Assembly (NCBI GenBank): GCA_026390285.1 | Contig: JAPLGH010000074.1 | Coordinates: forward strand, 1 to 36,830 | Source of the DNA: Caldisericota bacterium | GTDB lineage: Bacteria > Caldisericota > Caldisericia > Cryosericales > Cryosericaceae | Direction: 5' to 3' | Length of the DNA: 36,830 nt | Part shown: positions 24,511-33,153 of the stretch, in pieces | Position numbering within the stretch: position 1 is the first letter of the stretch | Layout: each line of letters opens with the position of its first letter | Translations under genes and position numbers: made by a program | The notes under the pieces: generated by a model | The model's database searches: none | The model's input: the letters and a program-made list of their open reading frames with translations, nothing else | Told to the model about the DNA's origin: nothing

Positions 24511-24540
24511 GTAATAACCAAGGTTTAAGGATAGATTAAG
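24511..24540 (-). promoter_or_regulatory. OmpR-type direct repeat and -10 before the adaptor/exporter operon
   Basis: On the minus strand CTTAAT (24535-24540) and CTTAAA (24524-24529) form a direct repeat with 11-base periodicity, as bound by OmpR/PhoB-class regulators. TATTAC (24511-24516) lies seven bases downstream as a possible -10, with no -35 needed if the promoter is activated. A very similar repeat stands before the response-regulator gene. Confidence 0.6.
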
Positions 24541-24561
24541 AACCACGTCCTGTGCCGGCGA

Positions 24562-25764
24562 TCAGGTAAATCTGACAATGAAGTCCGTGCCCGCTTCGAC
24601 GCTGCTGGTGACGGCTACATGCCATCCATGAAGGTCCGCAATCTTCTTCACAATCGCCAGCCCAAGCCCAAAACCGCGCTGCGTACGCGATGCATCAACC
24701 TGGTAAAATGCTTCAAAAACATGCGACAGATCGTTGGGAGTGATGAACCCCTGGGAATTCCTGACGTGCAGGTCGGTTTCATTGAGTACGACGCTTACTG
24801 TACCGCCCGGTGCATTGAACTTGATGGCATTTTCGATGAGGTTGTTGACAAGCTGGCGCAAAAGCAGGCTGTCTCCCTCGACCGTCACCCCTTCGCCGAT
24901 TGTCGCCTGCATCGTCAGTTCGTGCTCTTTGCAGTTTTCCACGTTCTGGCTAGCCACAGCGGCAACAAGAGCAGACAGGTCGACCTGTCCAAGGTCTGCT
25001 TTCGCCCGGTCCAGCTGGGCGACCTCGAGCAGGCGCTCAACGAGGAGCGACGCGTACTTCACCTGTCCTTTGGCAGCCGTGATGCCCTGCTCGTATTCCC
25101 GCGTCTTCATGGCAACATCAAGGGACGACGAAATACTGGCGAGAGGCGTGCGCAACTCGTGGCTGGCATCCTGGGTGAACTGTTCCAGGCGCGCCTGCGA
25201 TTCATGCACTGGTTGCAGTGTGTGCCGGGAGAAACGCAGGCCGAGAACGTAAGACAGAGCACCCATCAGGACTGTGACGACCAGCAGTTCCAAGGTTTTC
25301 CACCCGAATTCCTGCGGCCCCTGTCGTACGTGTCCTGCGAATTGCACGAATCCAACGACGCTCCCTTCTCTATAGATGGGGCGGGTCACCACTGAATAGG
25401 AGTCGCCGCCCATTTTGGGTGGAGAAAAGGGATCGGCATGCCCAGACGAGGAACCGGCAAACATCTCTCCTTGATAGAGAACAGTCCCATCCGACGCAAG
25501 GATTCGCACGAACGGACGCACAGACGGGTTGAGACCCTGTCCAGCCGCGGCCGGGTTCGCGGAAACCTGGCTGTTGGAGAGAATCTGGTCGACCTGTACG
25601 TTGAGCCCGTGCATCATGCGGTAGTAGAAGATTACGGAATCACTTGTCATGAGAATAAGACCGCTTGCCAGAATGAGAATGCAGACGAGACGCGTGAAGT
25701 TCATGGCTAGTCGTTGTTCGAGACTGAATCTCTTCTCGAACCGTGCTCTCAGAGAATGTCTCAT
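24562..25764 (-). CDS. Membrane sensor histidine kinase
   Basis: A 400-aa two-helix kinase. Transmembrane segments lie at about 24-44 and 157-175, enclosing an extracytoplasmic sensor region of about 110 residues. Then come the dimerisation domain with QDASHELRTPLASI (phospho-acceptor H202), N-box NLIENAIKFN, and G2 box GFGLGLAIVKKIADLHG. The start codon overlaps the regulator stop as ATGA, so the pair is translationally coupled. There is no separate HAMP signature; the linker RFSRHTLQPVHESQARLE is short. It probably senses an envelope signal and controls the exporter operon next to it. Confidence 0.93.
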   Translation of the reverse strand: MRHSLRARFEKRFSLEQRLAMNFTRLVCILILASGLILMTSDSVIFYYRMMHGLNVQVDQILSNSQVSANPAAAGQGLNPSVRPFVRILASDGTVLYQGEMFAGSSSGHADPFSPPKMGGDSYSVVTRPIYREGSVVGFVQFAGHVRQGPQEFGWKTLELLVVTVLMGALSYVLGLRFSRHTLQPVHESQARLEQFTQDASHELRTPLASISSSLDVAMKTREYEQGITAAKGQVKYASLLVERLLEVAQLDRAKADLGQVDLSALVAAVASQNVENCKEHELTMQATIGEGVTVEGDSLLLRQLVNNLIENAIKFNAPGGTVSVVLNETDLHVRNSQGFITPNDLSHVFEAFYQVDASRTQRGFGLGLAIVKKIADLHGWHVAVTSSVEAGTDFIVRFT

Positions 25765-26426
25765 TGTGCACCCTCGATCATGTATCCTTTTCCAGGAACC
25801 GTCTTTATGATATCTTTCCCGAGTTTGCGCCGCAGGTAGGCGACGTGGACGTCCACCGTCTGGGAGAACATGAGCTCATCATACTCCCCCCAGACCAGCT
25901 CAATGATGTCCAGACGTGTCTTGGCGATGCCGCGGTTGAGCGCAAGGAACTCCAGAAGCGCGTATTCGCGTGGCGCAAGAGCCACCAGCTTGCCGTCCTG
26001 GCGAACCTCGTGAGTGTTGGTATCGACGGTAATGTCGCCGACAGCAATGACGGGGGCCCTGCTCTCACCGCCCCGACGCAGCAGCGCGCGCATGCGGGCG
26101 AGCAGTTCTTCGAGGTCAAATGGCTTGGTGAGGTAGTCGTCAGCTCCGCTGTCCAGACCGGCCACGGCGTTCTGGTGGCCCACTCGCGCCGTCAGCATGA
26201 GAATGGGCATGCTCCGCCCGGCTTGCCGTAGCTGGCGACAGACTTCCAGCCCGTCCATCCGGGGAAGGTTGAGGTCGAGAACGACGAGGGCGTACTCCTC
26301 GGCCAGCCCCTGCTGCAGCCCGGTCTCGCCGTCAAAGGCAAGATCCACACTGTAGGACTCTGTCTCCAGGTACCGCCTGATGTTCTGGGCGAAGTCCTGC
26401 TGGTCTTCAACGACAAGAATATGCAT
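25761..26426 (-). CDS. OmpR-family response regulator
   Basis: The 221-aa protein has a receiver domain with the acidic pair E7/D8, phospho-acceptor D51 (VVLDLNLPRMDG), T79 and K101 (TKPF), followed by a winged-helix DNA-binding domain (about 125-220) with REYALLEFLALNRG and TVDVHVAYLRRKLG. It is the first gene of the regulator-kinase pair; ribosome site AGAGGAGAG. It is probably autoregulated through the direct repeat at 26465-26481 and controls the exporter through the matching repeat at 24524-24540. Confidence 0.95.
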   Translation of the reverse strand: MHILVVEDQQDFAQNIRRYLETESYSVDLAFDGETGLQQGLAEEYALVVLDLNLPRMDGLEVCRQLRQAGRSMPILMLTARVGHQNAVAGLDSGADDYLTKPFDLEELLARMRALLRRGGESRAPVIAVGDITVDTNTHEVRQDGKLVALAPREYALLEFLALNRGIAKTRLDIIELVWGEYDELMFSQTVDVHVAYLRRKLGKDIIKTVPGKGYMIEGAQ

Positions 26427-26449
26427 CCATCTCTCCTCTCATGCCTGTC

Positions 26450-26481
26450 ATTGTACCAGCATGACATAAGAACGGATTAAG
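26450..26481 (-). promoter_or_regulatory. Promoter with OmpR-type direct repeat before the response regulator
   Basis: On the minus strand CTTAAT (26476-26481) and CTTATG (26465-26470) repeat at 11 bases. A TACAAT -10 (26450-26455) follows nine bases later, the geometry of promoters where the regulator replaces the -35 contact. Confidence 0.65.
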
Positions 26482-26509
26482 AGGGGACCAGCTCGACGGT
26501 TGGAGAAAC

Positions 26510-26545
26510 GCCACGCGGGACGAATCATGCCTGGTCTCCCGTGGC
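26510..26545. repeat. Imperfect inverted repeat upstream of the response-regulator promoter
   Basis: GCCAC-(GC)-GGGA (26510-26520) pairs with TCCC-GTGGC (26537-26545), a 9-bp stem with a two-base bulge and a 16-base loop. It could be a terminator or an operator; nothing else marks its role. Confidence 0.3.
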
Positions 26546-26573
26546 AACGCATGGAGCTGACCTTAGGCGCTGT

Positions 26574-26733
26574 TCACATCATCCCCGCCCCCGCAAGACT
26601 GAAGTAGTCCTGGCGGGCGCAGCCCATGATGATGTGATCGAGGACGCGGACGCCGACGTACTTGAGGGCCTGGGTGATCTTGTTGGTGGTGTCGATGTCT
26701 TCCTCCGAGCGGTCACACTCCTATCCGGAGTGA
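26574..26733 (-). pseudogene. radC: RadC C-terminal fragment, copy 1
   Basis: On the minus strand the frame EEDIDTTNKITQALKYVGVR, then VLDHIIMG and DYFSLAGAGMM-stop, is the end of a RadC/JAB-domain protein. Just upstream, where a PSG-type metal-binding motif is expected (H-x-H...SG), the frame reads HSG then a stop codon, and the N-terminal two thirds is absent. A closely similar fragment lies at 34372-34530 in the same orientation. The region around it (26427-26573 and 26734-26850) shows no gene. Confidence 0.75.
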
Positions 26734-26859
26734 CGTGCGAGGTGCCCTCCAGGCGATCGGGCAGGAGATGTCGCATACACGAACTCTGTCACTTGAGCAG
26801 AACCAGTCCATGCCGTTCTTGACCGCGTTAGCATCCCTGCTGTTACAAACATGTTTCTA

Positions 26860-27045
26860 TTGACATTGCCCACATTGTGGCTAAGTTCGATAGCGGGTAG
26901 CCTTCGCACCTGCGGTCCGGTGACCGATTGGTCGAATGTGGCCGTGCCAACGCGGCATTCTAGTAGAAGCGTCTCAAGGTCCTGTCATCTGGTCTTGATC
27001 GAGCAGACCTAGGAGTCTTGTGTCCGTCAGCCGGGAGGTGGTTCG
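26860..27045 (+). promoter_or_regulatory. Conserved structured 5' leader, copy A
   Basis: About 190 bases, from a TTGACA at 26860 to the start codon at 27046, align with 31416-31602 before a paralogous gene. The best-conserved part (26914-26956) holds three possible hairpins: GGTC/GACC, GACC/GGTC and GCCGTG-CCAA-CGCGGC (26941-26956). In the other copy the last stem is identical but the loop is GTGA, a GNRA tetraloop. No coding frame spans it. It may be a cis-acting RNA or simply a retained leader from gene duplication. Confidence 0.5.
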
Positions 27046-27468
27046 ATGAACAAGCGCATGCTGTGGTCACGTATTCGAAGTATCGTCGGGCTTGCCGTGA
27101 TGGCTATTGTCCTTGTCGTGTTCGGCGTCAATTGGCAGATCGGCACATTCGGTTGGCTATCCACCGTACTCTTGCTCGCCGTCTTCTTGCTTCCTGTACC
27201 CGTAAGCGGACTAGTGGCACTCGGCGCCTTTCTGGGCAGAAGCCGCTACCGCAGATTCATGTACTGTGCTTTTGTGCTGACACTGTGCGGTACGATCGCG
27301 GTATACCTTCTCATTGGCAATTTTGAAGCCCCCACGGTACCATGGTCGGAATTCGTCGCGGTTGCATATCCCGTCGGTGCAATCCTGAGTCTTGTGGGCG
27401 CTCTGCTTGTCATCGTCGAGTCCTTCCGAGGACCACCTGCCCTCCCGGAGACTGTTGAGACGGCATGA
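27046..27468 (+). CDS. Small four-helix membrane protein, MNKR family paralog 1
   Basis: ATG 27046 follows GGGAGGTGG. The 140-aa protein begins MNKRMLWSRI and has four hydrophobic helices (about 12-28, 37-65, 71-90, 103-124). The cytoplasmic-type loop LGAFLGRSRYRR lies between helices 2 and 3, and the ending is VIVESFRGPPALPE. Three more copies lie at 31603, 32053 and 33154. The first 40 bases and ribosome site are nearly the same among them, so they arose by recent duplication. I recognise no family with a known function. Confidence 0.8.
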   Translation: MNKRMLWSRIRSIVGLAVMAIVLVVFGVNWQIGTFGWLSTVLLLAVFLLPVPVSGLVALGAFLGRSRYRRFMYCAFVLTLCGTIAVYLLIGNFEAPTVPWSEFVAVAYPVGAILSLVGALLVIVESFRGPPALPETVETA

Positions 27469-27590
27469 GTCCGAGCGAACCTTTCCCGCAGGAGGCGAAG
27501 GACGTGCCGCATATGCTCTACGATGCCATGACTGAAGTGCCACTTGTCTATCCTGTCATACTGTCCTAGGAAGGCAAAACGGAGGGGGCT

Positions 27591-30095
27591 ATGTCGTATG
27601 GAGAGAAGTTTCGCGCTGCTCTTACCAGCCATCAGCAGTCACTGAAGGAGCTAGAAGACACCCTGAAGGACCTGAACGTCGATGTTCTGGCGGATGAGAA
27701 TATCCACCTGTCAGAAGACAAGAAGAGGCTCCTCGGGGAAATGGACAGTCTGCGGAAGGCGAACCAGAAACTGGGAGAGGACCTGGCGGAGGTTCGCGAC
27801 GCCTTCAGACAACAGGTCATCAACGAGAAGCTGAACCAGACGTACCGGTCTAGGAGTCGGATCAACCTGTTGTTTGAGTCTGCCACTAAGGGATCCCTCA
27901 ACCGGCTTCAGCAGATCGAAACCAGTCTGACGCAGCGCATGGAGCAGACGGTCCTCCAAGCCGGCAAGTCGCAGGATGAGATCAGGCAGAAATACCAACC
28001 GCAGATCGCGCAACTTCAGAATCAGATGAACCAGGAGATCGCCGACCTGCGTCTGCAGGTGGAGGCCGCCCGGAAACAGGCGGAACTTGCTCTTCAAGAG
28101 AGTTACGGCGATTCCGAACTTGGCGTTGTTGATGACACCCTGATAGATCGGCTCAAGAAAGGCAACAACTTCGAGATCAAGCTGGGATTGAGTCTGTTCA
28201 ACAAGCTGGGCGTCATTCTGGTCTTCCTGGCGGTGATCCTGGCAGGGCGTTACACCTACACCCACTGGTTCAGCAACTACGCCAAAGGAATCACGTTCTA
28301 TGTTTTGGGCCTGCTCTTCTGTGTCGGTGGCGAATGGCTGTTTCGCAGAAAGATGCCCATAGTGGCAGCGGGCGTCACCGGTGGTGGCATCGGGCTGTTC
28401 TACATCTCGACGTTTATCTGCGCCTTCTATCTGAACATCCTTTCCTCCAACATGGCGATGGCGGTATGCGTGCTGATTGCCGTCGTTTCTCTTGTCCTGA
28501 CCCTGCGATACAAGTCCCCCACCATCGGGATGCTGTCGCTGATCGGTGGGTACCTCCCGTTCATCGCATACGTGCTCCTCCGTGGGATCAAGACATTACC
28601 TATTCCGCAGGCCCTCGCATACGTGATGGTATTCAACGCCGTGGTGCTAGGCATCTCCATCCGGCACAAGTGGAATCAAGTCATGTACGTAGGCTTCCTG
28701 CTCAACGTGCCCTGCGTCGGCTATCTACTGACTCACCTGGGCAATGACATGCTGGCAATTGTCCTTGCCTACGCCACATTCCTGCTCTACTTGGCGGTGA
28801 TCCTGTACCGCAACCTGAAGGACCGCGCACCTCTGAACGGTGCGGACCTGGCCCTTCTGGGGCTCAACACCCTGACCAACTGTTCCTTGGTGTACTACCT
28901 GTTCAGACGGGCTGGGTACGGAGATTACACCGGTCTGCTAGCCATTTTGTACGCAGCAGTCTACTTCGGGCTGGCGTATTTCGTCAACAAACATATGGGC
29001 GACAGGGGAATGATCAATACCTTCTACGCCTTCGCTGTGGGCTTTTCGATTCTGGTGATTCCCTTGCAGTTGTCCAAGGAGTGGTTCTTCTTCGGCTGGC
29101 TGATCGAAGCATGCCTTTACGTCTACCTAGGTGGGCTCTACCGGATCAAACCCCTGGAGTACATGGGCATCGGATTGGTCGTGCTGAGCCATGTTGCCTT
29201 TGTCATGTTCAACGGATACGATCTCAGGACGACAAGGACTTTCCCGGCACTGGTGGATTTCAAATATGCTGCGCTGGTTGTCTCAGAAGCTTTCGTGGCT
29301 TGGACATACTGGCATATTGGAAACGAGAGGAAGGAGGAGGCAGCGCCGAAATGGGCAACATGGATCCGCTATCCAATTGTCGCTCACATCAGTCTGTTCC
29401 TGACTTATGAAGTCACCATGGTTTACAGGACCCTGTTGGGGCTGGGCCGGATCCCGACCGAAGGAATCGAAGTCCTTGTATTGATCTGGGGGACCGTTCT
29501 CCTGAGCAATATGGCCTTTCAACGACTCAGGGCCGAACGGTACATGGAGTTCAAGAAGTACCGGACTATCTCAGAGTTGGTTGTCTACGTTCTGCTCATC
29601 GGAGTCAACGGCATCCCGTTCGGTACAGAAGGACTCCGCTGGTGGCTGGATGCAGCTCTTCTGATCGGTGCAAATAGTGCAATCCTGTGGCGCATGAATG
29701 CATTCCTGAAGGATGTGGAGTACCAGAACAGGATTCCCCGGGAAACACGGCCCGTTGTGCTGGGCAGTTACACCCTGGCAGTCTATTTCATCGACCTGAT
29801 CAGTACGTTCCGGCCGACGAACCTGAGTGTCGTGGTGAATATCTCTATGATCCTCTTCTCTCTCCTCTACATCGCTCTAGGATTCAGAATCAATTCTGTG
29901 ATGCTTCGCCGCATGGGACTGGGGCTGTCCCTACTGGCTACCACGAAGATGCTGATCATTGACTCCCTTTCGTTCAGCCTGATCCAGAAGATCATCAGCT
30001 ACTTCATCTTCGGGCTGGTACTGATCGCGATTTCCTTCGTGTACCAGAGAATCACCAAGAGAACCTCACAGCACAAGAAGGAGGCGTCACAATGA
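27591..30095 (+). CDS. DUF2339 large polytopic membrane protein
   Basis: ATG 27591 follows GGAGGGGG. The 834-aa protein has a long N-terminal coiled coil (about residues 1-175) and then more than twenty hydrophobic helices. The DUF2339 hallmark GLSLFNKLGVILVFLAVILA opens the membrane part; IVAAGVTGGGIGLFYISTF and IGMLSLIGGYLPFI follow. DUF2339 proteins are predicted membrane proteins of unknown function, commonly beside a DUF3999 gene, as here (stop/start overlap ATGA at 30092-30095). The N-terminal coiled coil suggests assembly or partner binding. It lies between paralogs 1 and 2 of the MNKR family. Confidence 0.9.
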   Translation: MSYGEKFRAALTSHQQSLKELEDTLKDLNVDVLADENIHLSEDKKRLLGEMDSLRKANQKLGEDLAEVRDAFRQQVINEKLNQTYRSRSRINLLFESATKGSLNRLQQIETSLTQRMEQTVLQAGKSQDEIRQKYQPQIAQLQNQMNQEIADLRLQVEAARKQAELALQESYGDSELGVVDDTLIDRLKKGNNFEIKLGLSLFNKLGVILVFLAVILAGRYTYTHWFSNYAKGITFYVLGLLFCVGGEWLFRRKMPIVAAGVTGGGIGLFYISTFICAFYLNILSSNMAMAVCVLIAVVSLVLTLRYKSPTIGMLSLIGGYLPFIAYVLLRGIKTLPIPQALAYVMVFNAVVLGISIRHKWNQVMYVGFLLNVPCVGYLLTHLGNDMLAIVLAYATFLLYLAVILYRNLKDRAPLNGADLALLGLNTLTNCSLVYYLFRRAGYGDYTGLLAILYAAVYFGLAYFVNKHMGDRGMINTFYAFAVGFSILVIPLQLSKEWFFFGWLIEACLYVYLGGLYRIKPLEYMGIGLVVLSHVAFVMFNGYDLRTTRTFPALVDFKYAALVVSEAFVAWTYWHIGNERKEEAAPKWATWIRYPIVAHISLFLTYEVTMVYRTLLGLGRIPTEGIEVLVLIWGTVLLSNMAFQRLRAERYMEFKKYRTISELVVYVLLIGVNGIPFGTEGLRWWLDAALLIGANSAILWRMNAFLKDVEYQNRIPRETRPVVLGSYTLAVYFIDLISTFRPTNLSVVVNISMILFSLLYIALGFRINSVMLRRMGLGLSLLATTKMLIIDSLSFSLIQKIISYFIFGLVLIAISFVYQRITKRTSQHKKEASQ

Positions 30096-31327
30096 GAAAG
30101 CGAATGCTGATCCTGTTCCTGGCGGGATCACTCCTGTATGTGAATACAGCGCTCTGCGCGACAGTGGAACAGGTCTGGAACTGGCAGCGGGAGATCACAA
30201 CCGATCAGACCTCCCGCTTTAGCCGGATCGAAATCTCTCTAGAGATCTACGCCAAGTCCCAACTGAACCTGGGGGACCTGAGGATCATGGATGACCAAGG
30301 TACCTCTGTTCCCTACATTCTCGATACGCCACAGGAAATTACCCAAGACGTCCAGAACGAGACGTCTTTCAAGCTGACCAGAACCTTCCGAAAGAAGAAC
30401 GACACTACCTTTGATTTCGAAGGCACGGCTCCCGCAGGAACGGACCTGGCTCTCAACCATCTGACCGTCGATCTTGGCTATGAGGGCGACTTCTTCAAGT
30501 ATGTCGAAGTCTACGGCAGCTATGACGGTACACATTGGGAATCAATCGGCACGGACACGCTGTATCGTGTCGAGGAATCTCTGCACGACGGGTTTTCGCT
30601 CAACACAGTCCAGAAGTACACGTTCTACCGGATCGTGATCCTGGAGAGTATTGAAGGCATAACCCTGAAGGGGCTCTCAGGATCACTGATCAACAATTCA
30701 GCAAAGCTCACCACGAGAGATTTGATCCTCAGTCCCGGTCAGTACGCACGCACCGAGAACGGGACCACGACAGAAATCAGCCTCAAGGGATTTCGCAACC
30801 TGCCCGTGCGCACGCTTTCCATAGACGCGGTAGGGCTGTTCCATCGCCCTTGCCGGGTCGTGTCCTCGGATGAAGACGAGATGAGCGGGTACCTAGGCAG
30901 TGGGTATCTGTATCAGTCGACCCTGAAAGGGACCGAGCCTCTGAAGAACAGCCTGGCGGTGAGGGTCAGTCAGCCTTATGACACGCTGCTGCTGTCGATC
31001 GAGAACGCTGACAATCCCCCGCTGAAGATCCAGAGCATCACGCTGGAATATGCTGCCGATACACTAATCTTCGAGCCTGCGAAGGGCAAAACGTATCGCC
31101 TAGTGTATGGAAATCCCACTGCTCCAACGCCTCAGTACGACCTGGAGCAGTTCAAGAGTGATATCTTGCAGCAGACAATCGACACTGCCACGTTGCTGAC
31201 AGAAGTCGAGGTCAAGAAGCCTGCAGAGGTCACCAAGGTCAATCTCAAGGCGATCTTCAGTGTCGTCATCTTCGCCGTTGCCGTCCTGCTGGCTTGGCTA
31301 GCTATTCGCGGGATGAAGAAGGCTTAA
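30092..31327 (+). CDS. DUF3999-like secreted/membrane-anchored protein
   Basis: The 411-aa protein overlaps the DUF2339 stop (ATGA). It has a signal peptide (MRKRMLILFLAGSLLYVNTA, cleavage near LCA), a beta-rich extracytoplasmic part that begins WNWQREIT and contains YVEVYGSYDGTHWESIG, and a C-terminal anchor helix (about 388-407). The architecture and partnership match DUF3999, which co-occurs with DUF2339. The ectodomain probably faces the envelope and associates with the polytopic partner. The function is unknown. Confidence 0.83.
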   Translation: MRKRMLILFLAGSLLYVNTALCATVEQVWNWQREITTDQTSRFSRIEISLEIYAKSQLNLGDLRIMDDQGTSVPYILDTPQEITQDVQNETSFKLTRTFRKKNDTTFDFEGTAPAGTDLALNHLTVDLGYEGDFFKYVEVYGSYDGTHWESIGTDTLYRVEESLHDGFSLNTVQKYTFYRIVILESIEGITLKGLSGSLINNSAKLTTRDLILSPGQYARTENGTTTEISLKGFRNLPVRTLSIDAVGLFHRPCRVVSSDEDEMSGYLGSGYLYQSTLKGTEPLKNSLAVRVSQPYDTLLLSIENADNPPLKIQSITLEYAADTLIFEPAKGKTYRLVYGNPTAPTPQYDLEQFKSDILQQTIDTATLLTEVEVKKPAEVTKVNLKAIFSVVIFAVAVLLAWLAIRGMKKA

Positions 31328-31415
31328 CATCCACGTCTGTCTCGGGACTTCAGTGCTTCAGTTGGAGCTAAGTGTCTTCTCCACGAGCAGCCTGGATGTT
31401 GCTTCCCTGTTCCTG

Positions 31416-31602
31416 TTGACATCTCCCGATATCGCTGCTGGTTCTGATAGCAGGTAGTCCTCTCATCGGTGGTCCGGTGACTGATTGGTCGAATGTGGCC
31501 GTGGTGACGCGGCAACCTGGTACGAACGTCCCAAGGTTCTGACATTCGGTTCTGATTCAGTACCCCAGGGAGTTCAGAGATTCTCAGACGGGAGACGGTT
31601 CC
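31416..31602 (+). promoter_or_regulatory. Conserved structured 5' leader, copy B
   Basis: Aligns with 26860-27045 over its whole length: TTGACA (31416-31421), the GGTCCGGTGAC block at 31471 and hairpin GCCGTG-GTGA-CGCGGC (31498-31513). Relative to copy A, GACC/GGTC has become GACT/GGTC, which keeps the stem by a G-U pair. No -10 with good match was found at the normal distance from TTGACA. It lies in the 275-base gap after the DUF3999 gene. Confidence 0.5.
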
Positions 31603-32016
31603 ATGAACAAGCGCAGATTGTGGTCAGGCATCCTGTGCGTCATCGGGCTTGCCATGATGGCAGTCGGTGTTCTCGCGCTGGTCCGCCTGCTTCGGGTGCG
31701 GCGCGGTGGATTACCTATCGACGGTCTTTGGGTCTTTCTTCTTGGAGGCTGGCTGGTGACACTCGGCGCCTTTCTCGGCAGGAGTCGCTACCGCAGACTC
31801 CTGTATCTGGCCCCTGGGCTGACGATCTCCGGTCTGATCGCAGTCTTCTTCATAGCCATGATGTTTTTTGAAACACAGAACCCTCCATGGTGGACGTATG
31901 CTGCCTTCGCATGGCCTATCTGTGGTGGGATCATGAGCTGTGTGGGTGCCGTGCTTGTCATCGTCGAGTCCTTCCACAGACCGCCCGCCCCCGACGATGG
32001 CGACGGCACAGTATAG
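31603..32016 (+). CDS. Small four-helix membrane protein, MNKR family paralog 2
   Basis: A 137-aa homologue of the protein at 27046, starting MNKRRLWSGI after GGGAGACGG. It keeps LGAFLGRSRYRR between helices 2 and 3, and VIVESFHRPPAPDD at the end; the second helix region has diverged (LLRVRRGGLPIDGLWVFLLG). It is preceded by leader copy B and followed after 36 bases by paralog 3. Confidence 0.78.
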   Translation: MNKRRLWSGILCVIGLAMMAVGVLALVRLLRVRRGGLPIDGLWVFLLGGWLVTLGAFLGRSRYRRLLYLAPGLTISGLIAVFFIAMMFFETQNPPWWTYAAFAWPICGGIMSCVGAVLVIVESFHRPPAPDDGDGTV

Positions 32017-32052
32017 GCTCGGGAGCAATTGTTTCTACCAGGAGGTGGTTCT

Positions 32053-32424
32053 ATGAACAAGCGCATGTTGTGGTCACGTATCTTGACCGTCATCGGTATG
32101 ATTGCCCTGTTGATTGGAGCTCTCGATCCTCTGGAAGGTTCGCTCGTCATCGTTCCCGCCACCGCAGTGATTGCCCTCAGCGCTTATCTTGCCAGGAGCC
32201 GCTTCCGCCGACTTGCCTACTGGGGCTTTGGACTCACCATGATCGGCGTGGGCGCGATGTTCATGATCGGTGATGTAGGGGGATCGGCGGGGCGACCGAT
32301 GTGGTGGGCACTCACGTTTCTGCCGTATCCCGTTGGCTGGATCCTGTGCCTCATTGCCGGTGTGCGCCTGTTGATCGAGTGGAACCGATCGCGGGGAGTG
32401 AAATCCGTCCTGCATGGAGACTAA
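32053..32424 (+). CDS. Small four-helix membrane protein, MNKR family paralog 3
   Basis: ATG 32053 follows GGAGGTGG, a site nearly identical to that of paralog 1. The 123-aa protein begins MNKRMLWSRILTVIG, has the altered loop LSAYLARSRFRRL, and ends RLLIEWNRSRGVKSV, so the VESF-PP ending of the other copies is lost. It is the most divergent copy after the first 15 residues. Confidence 0.75.
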   Translation: MNKRMLWSRILTVIGMIALLIGALDPLEGSLVIVPATAVIALSAYLARSRFRRLAYWGFGLTMIGVGAMFMIGDVGGSAGRPMWWALTFLPYPVGWILCLIAGVRLLIEWNRSRGVKSVLHGD

Positions 32425-32482
32425 CTGGCCAGATGACTATGCGGTCAAATGTGACAAGAGCGTGTGGTGACCGGAGGTGGAC

Positions 32483-33112
32483 GTGTCTGCATCGCGAAAG
32501 GGCACACGGATGAACCTGAAAAGACTCCCACTGAGCTCATGGTCAGGGGCCCTGGTTCTCGTCCTTTATCTGGGACTGGTCATGGTATCCTACTCGTTCT
32601 ACCCATCGTCGTTCGGACCAGGCAATTGGCTCAGCGATCTCGGGGATAAGAGCTTGAACCCCGACGGTGCAATGTACTATCGCCTGGCACCAATCCTGGC
32701 CGGCCTCGCTCTCATGCTCTTCTTCGTAGGACTGAAAGACTGGTATGGAGGCCAGAGAAGCAAGCCGAGAATACTCATGAGTATTGCTCAATTGTTCGGA
32801 GTCTTGGGTTCTTTCGCCCTCATCATGACCGGGTGGTTCTCCAAGGGCAATCCCGTTCCGCACTTACGCTGGTCCATAGCAGGCAGTTACATGTGTTTTG
32901 GCGCTGTCGTCTTCGTTGGTATTGCATTGCTCTACTGTACAAGTGTACCAAAACTCTTCAGCGTCTTCTGTTTCCTATCGGCAACTGTTGCCATCACCTC
33001 TGCGACCTATCGCAAGGCTCGCTGGCTGGAATGGCTCGCGGTATTCATGTTGATGATCTTCGTTGCGTCGATGTCTTGCCTGACACGCAGGCACGTGAAC
33101 CAAGGACAGTAA
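32483..33112 (+). CDS. DUF998-like membrane protein
   Basis: The start is GTG 32483, five bases after GGAGG; ATG 32510 is an alternative with a weaker AAAGGG. The protein is 209 aa with six hydrophobic helices. NWLSDLGDKSLNPDGAMYYR after helix 1 is typical of DUF998 proteins, which are uncharacterised integral membrane proteins. It lies between MNKR paralogs 3 and 4 and reads in the same direction. Just upstream (about 32429-32455) is a weak resemblance to the conserved part of the leader (GGTCAAATGTGAC versus GGTCGAATGTGGC). Confidence 0.75.
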   Translation: MSASRKGTRMNLKRLPLSSWSGALVLVLYLGLVMVSYSFYPSSFGPGNWLSDLGDKSLNPDGAMYYRLAPILAGLALMLFFVGLKDWYGGQRSKPRILMSIAQLFGVLGSFALIMTGWFSKGNPVPHLRWSIAGSYMCFGAVVFVGIALLYCTSVPKLFSVFCFLSATVAITSATYRKARWLEWLAVFMLMIFVASMSCLTRRHVNQGQ

Positions 33113-33153
33113 GCAGGGGGGGTTCAGAGCTCGTCAGCGGAGGAGGCGGTTCC

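Noticed and set aside
26721..26909. Small minus-strand frame upstream of RadC fragment 1 as the missing RadC part
   Set aside because: Its translation shows no RadC-like residues, and similarity between the two RadC copies stops at about 26733.
32833..33153. Extended N-terminus of MNKR paralog 4
   Set aside because: The upstream part overlaps the DUF998-like gene in another frame; the TTG at 33154 with GGAGGAGG aligns with the starts of the other paralogs.
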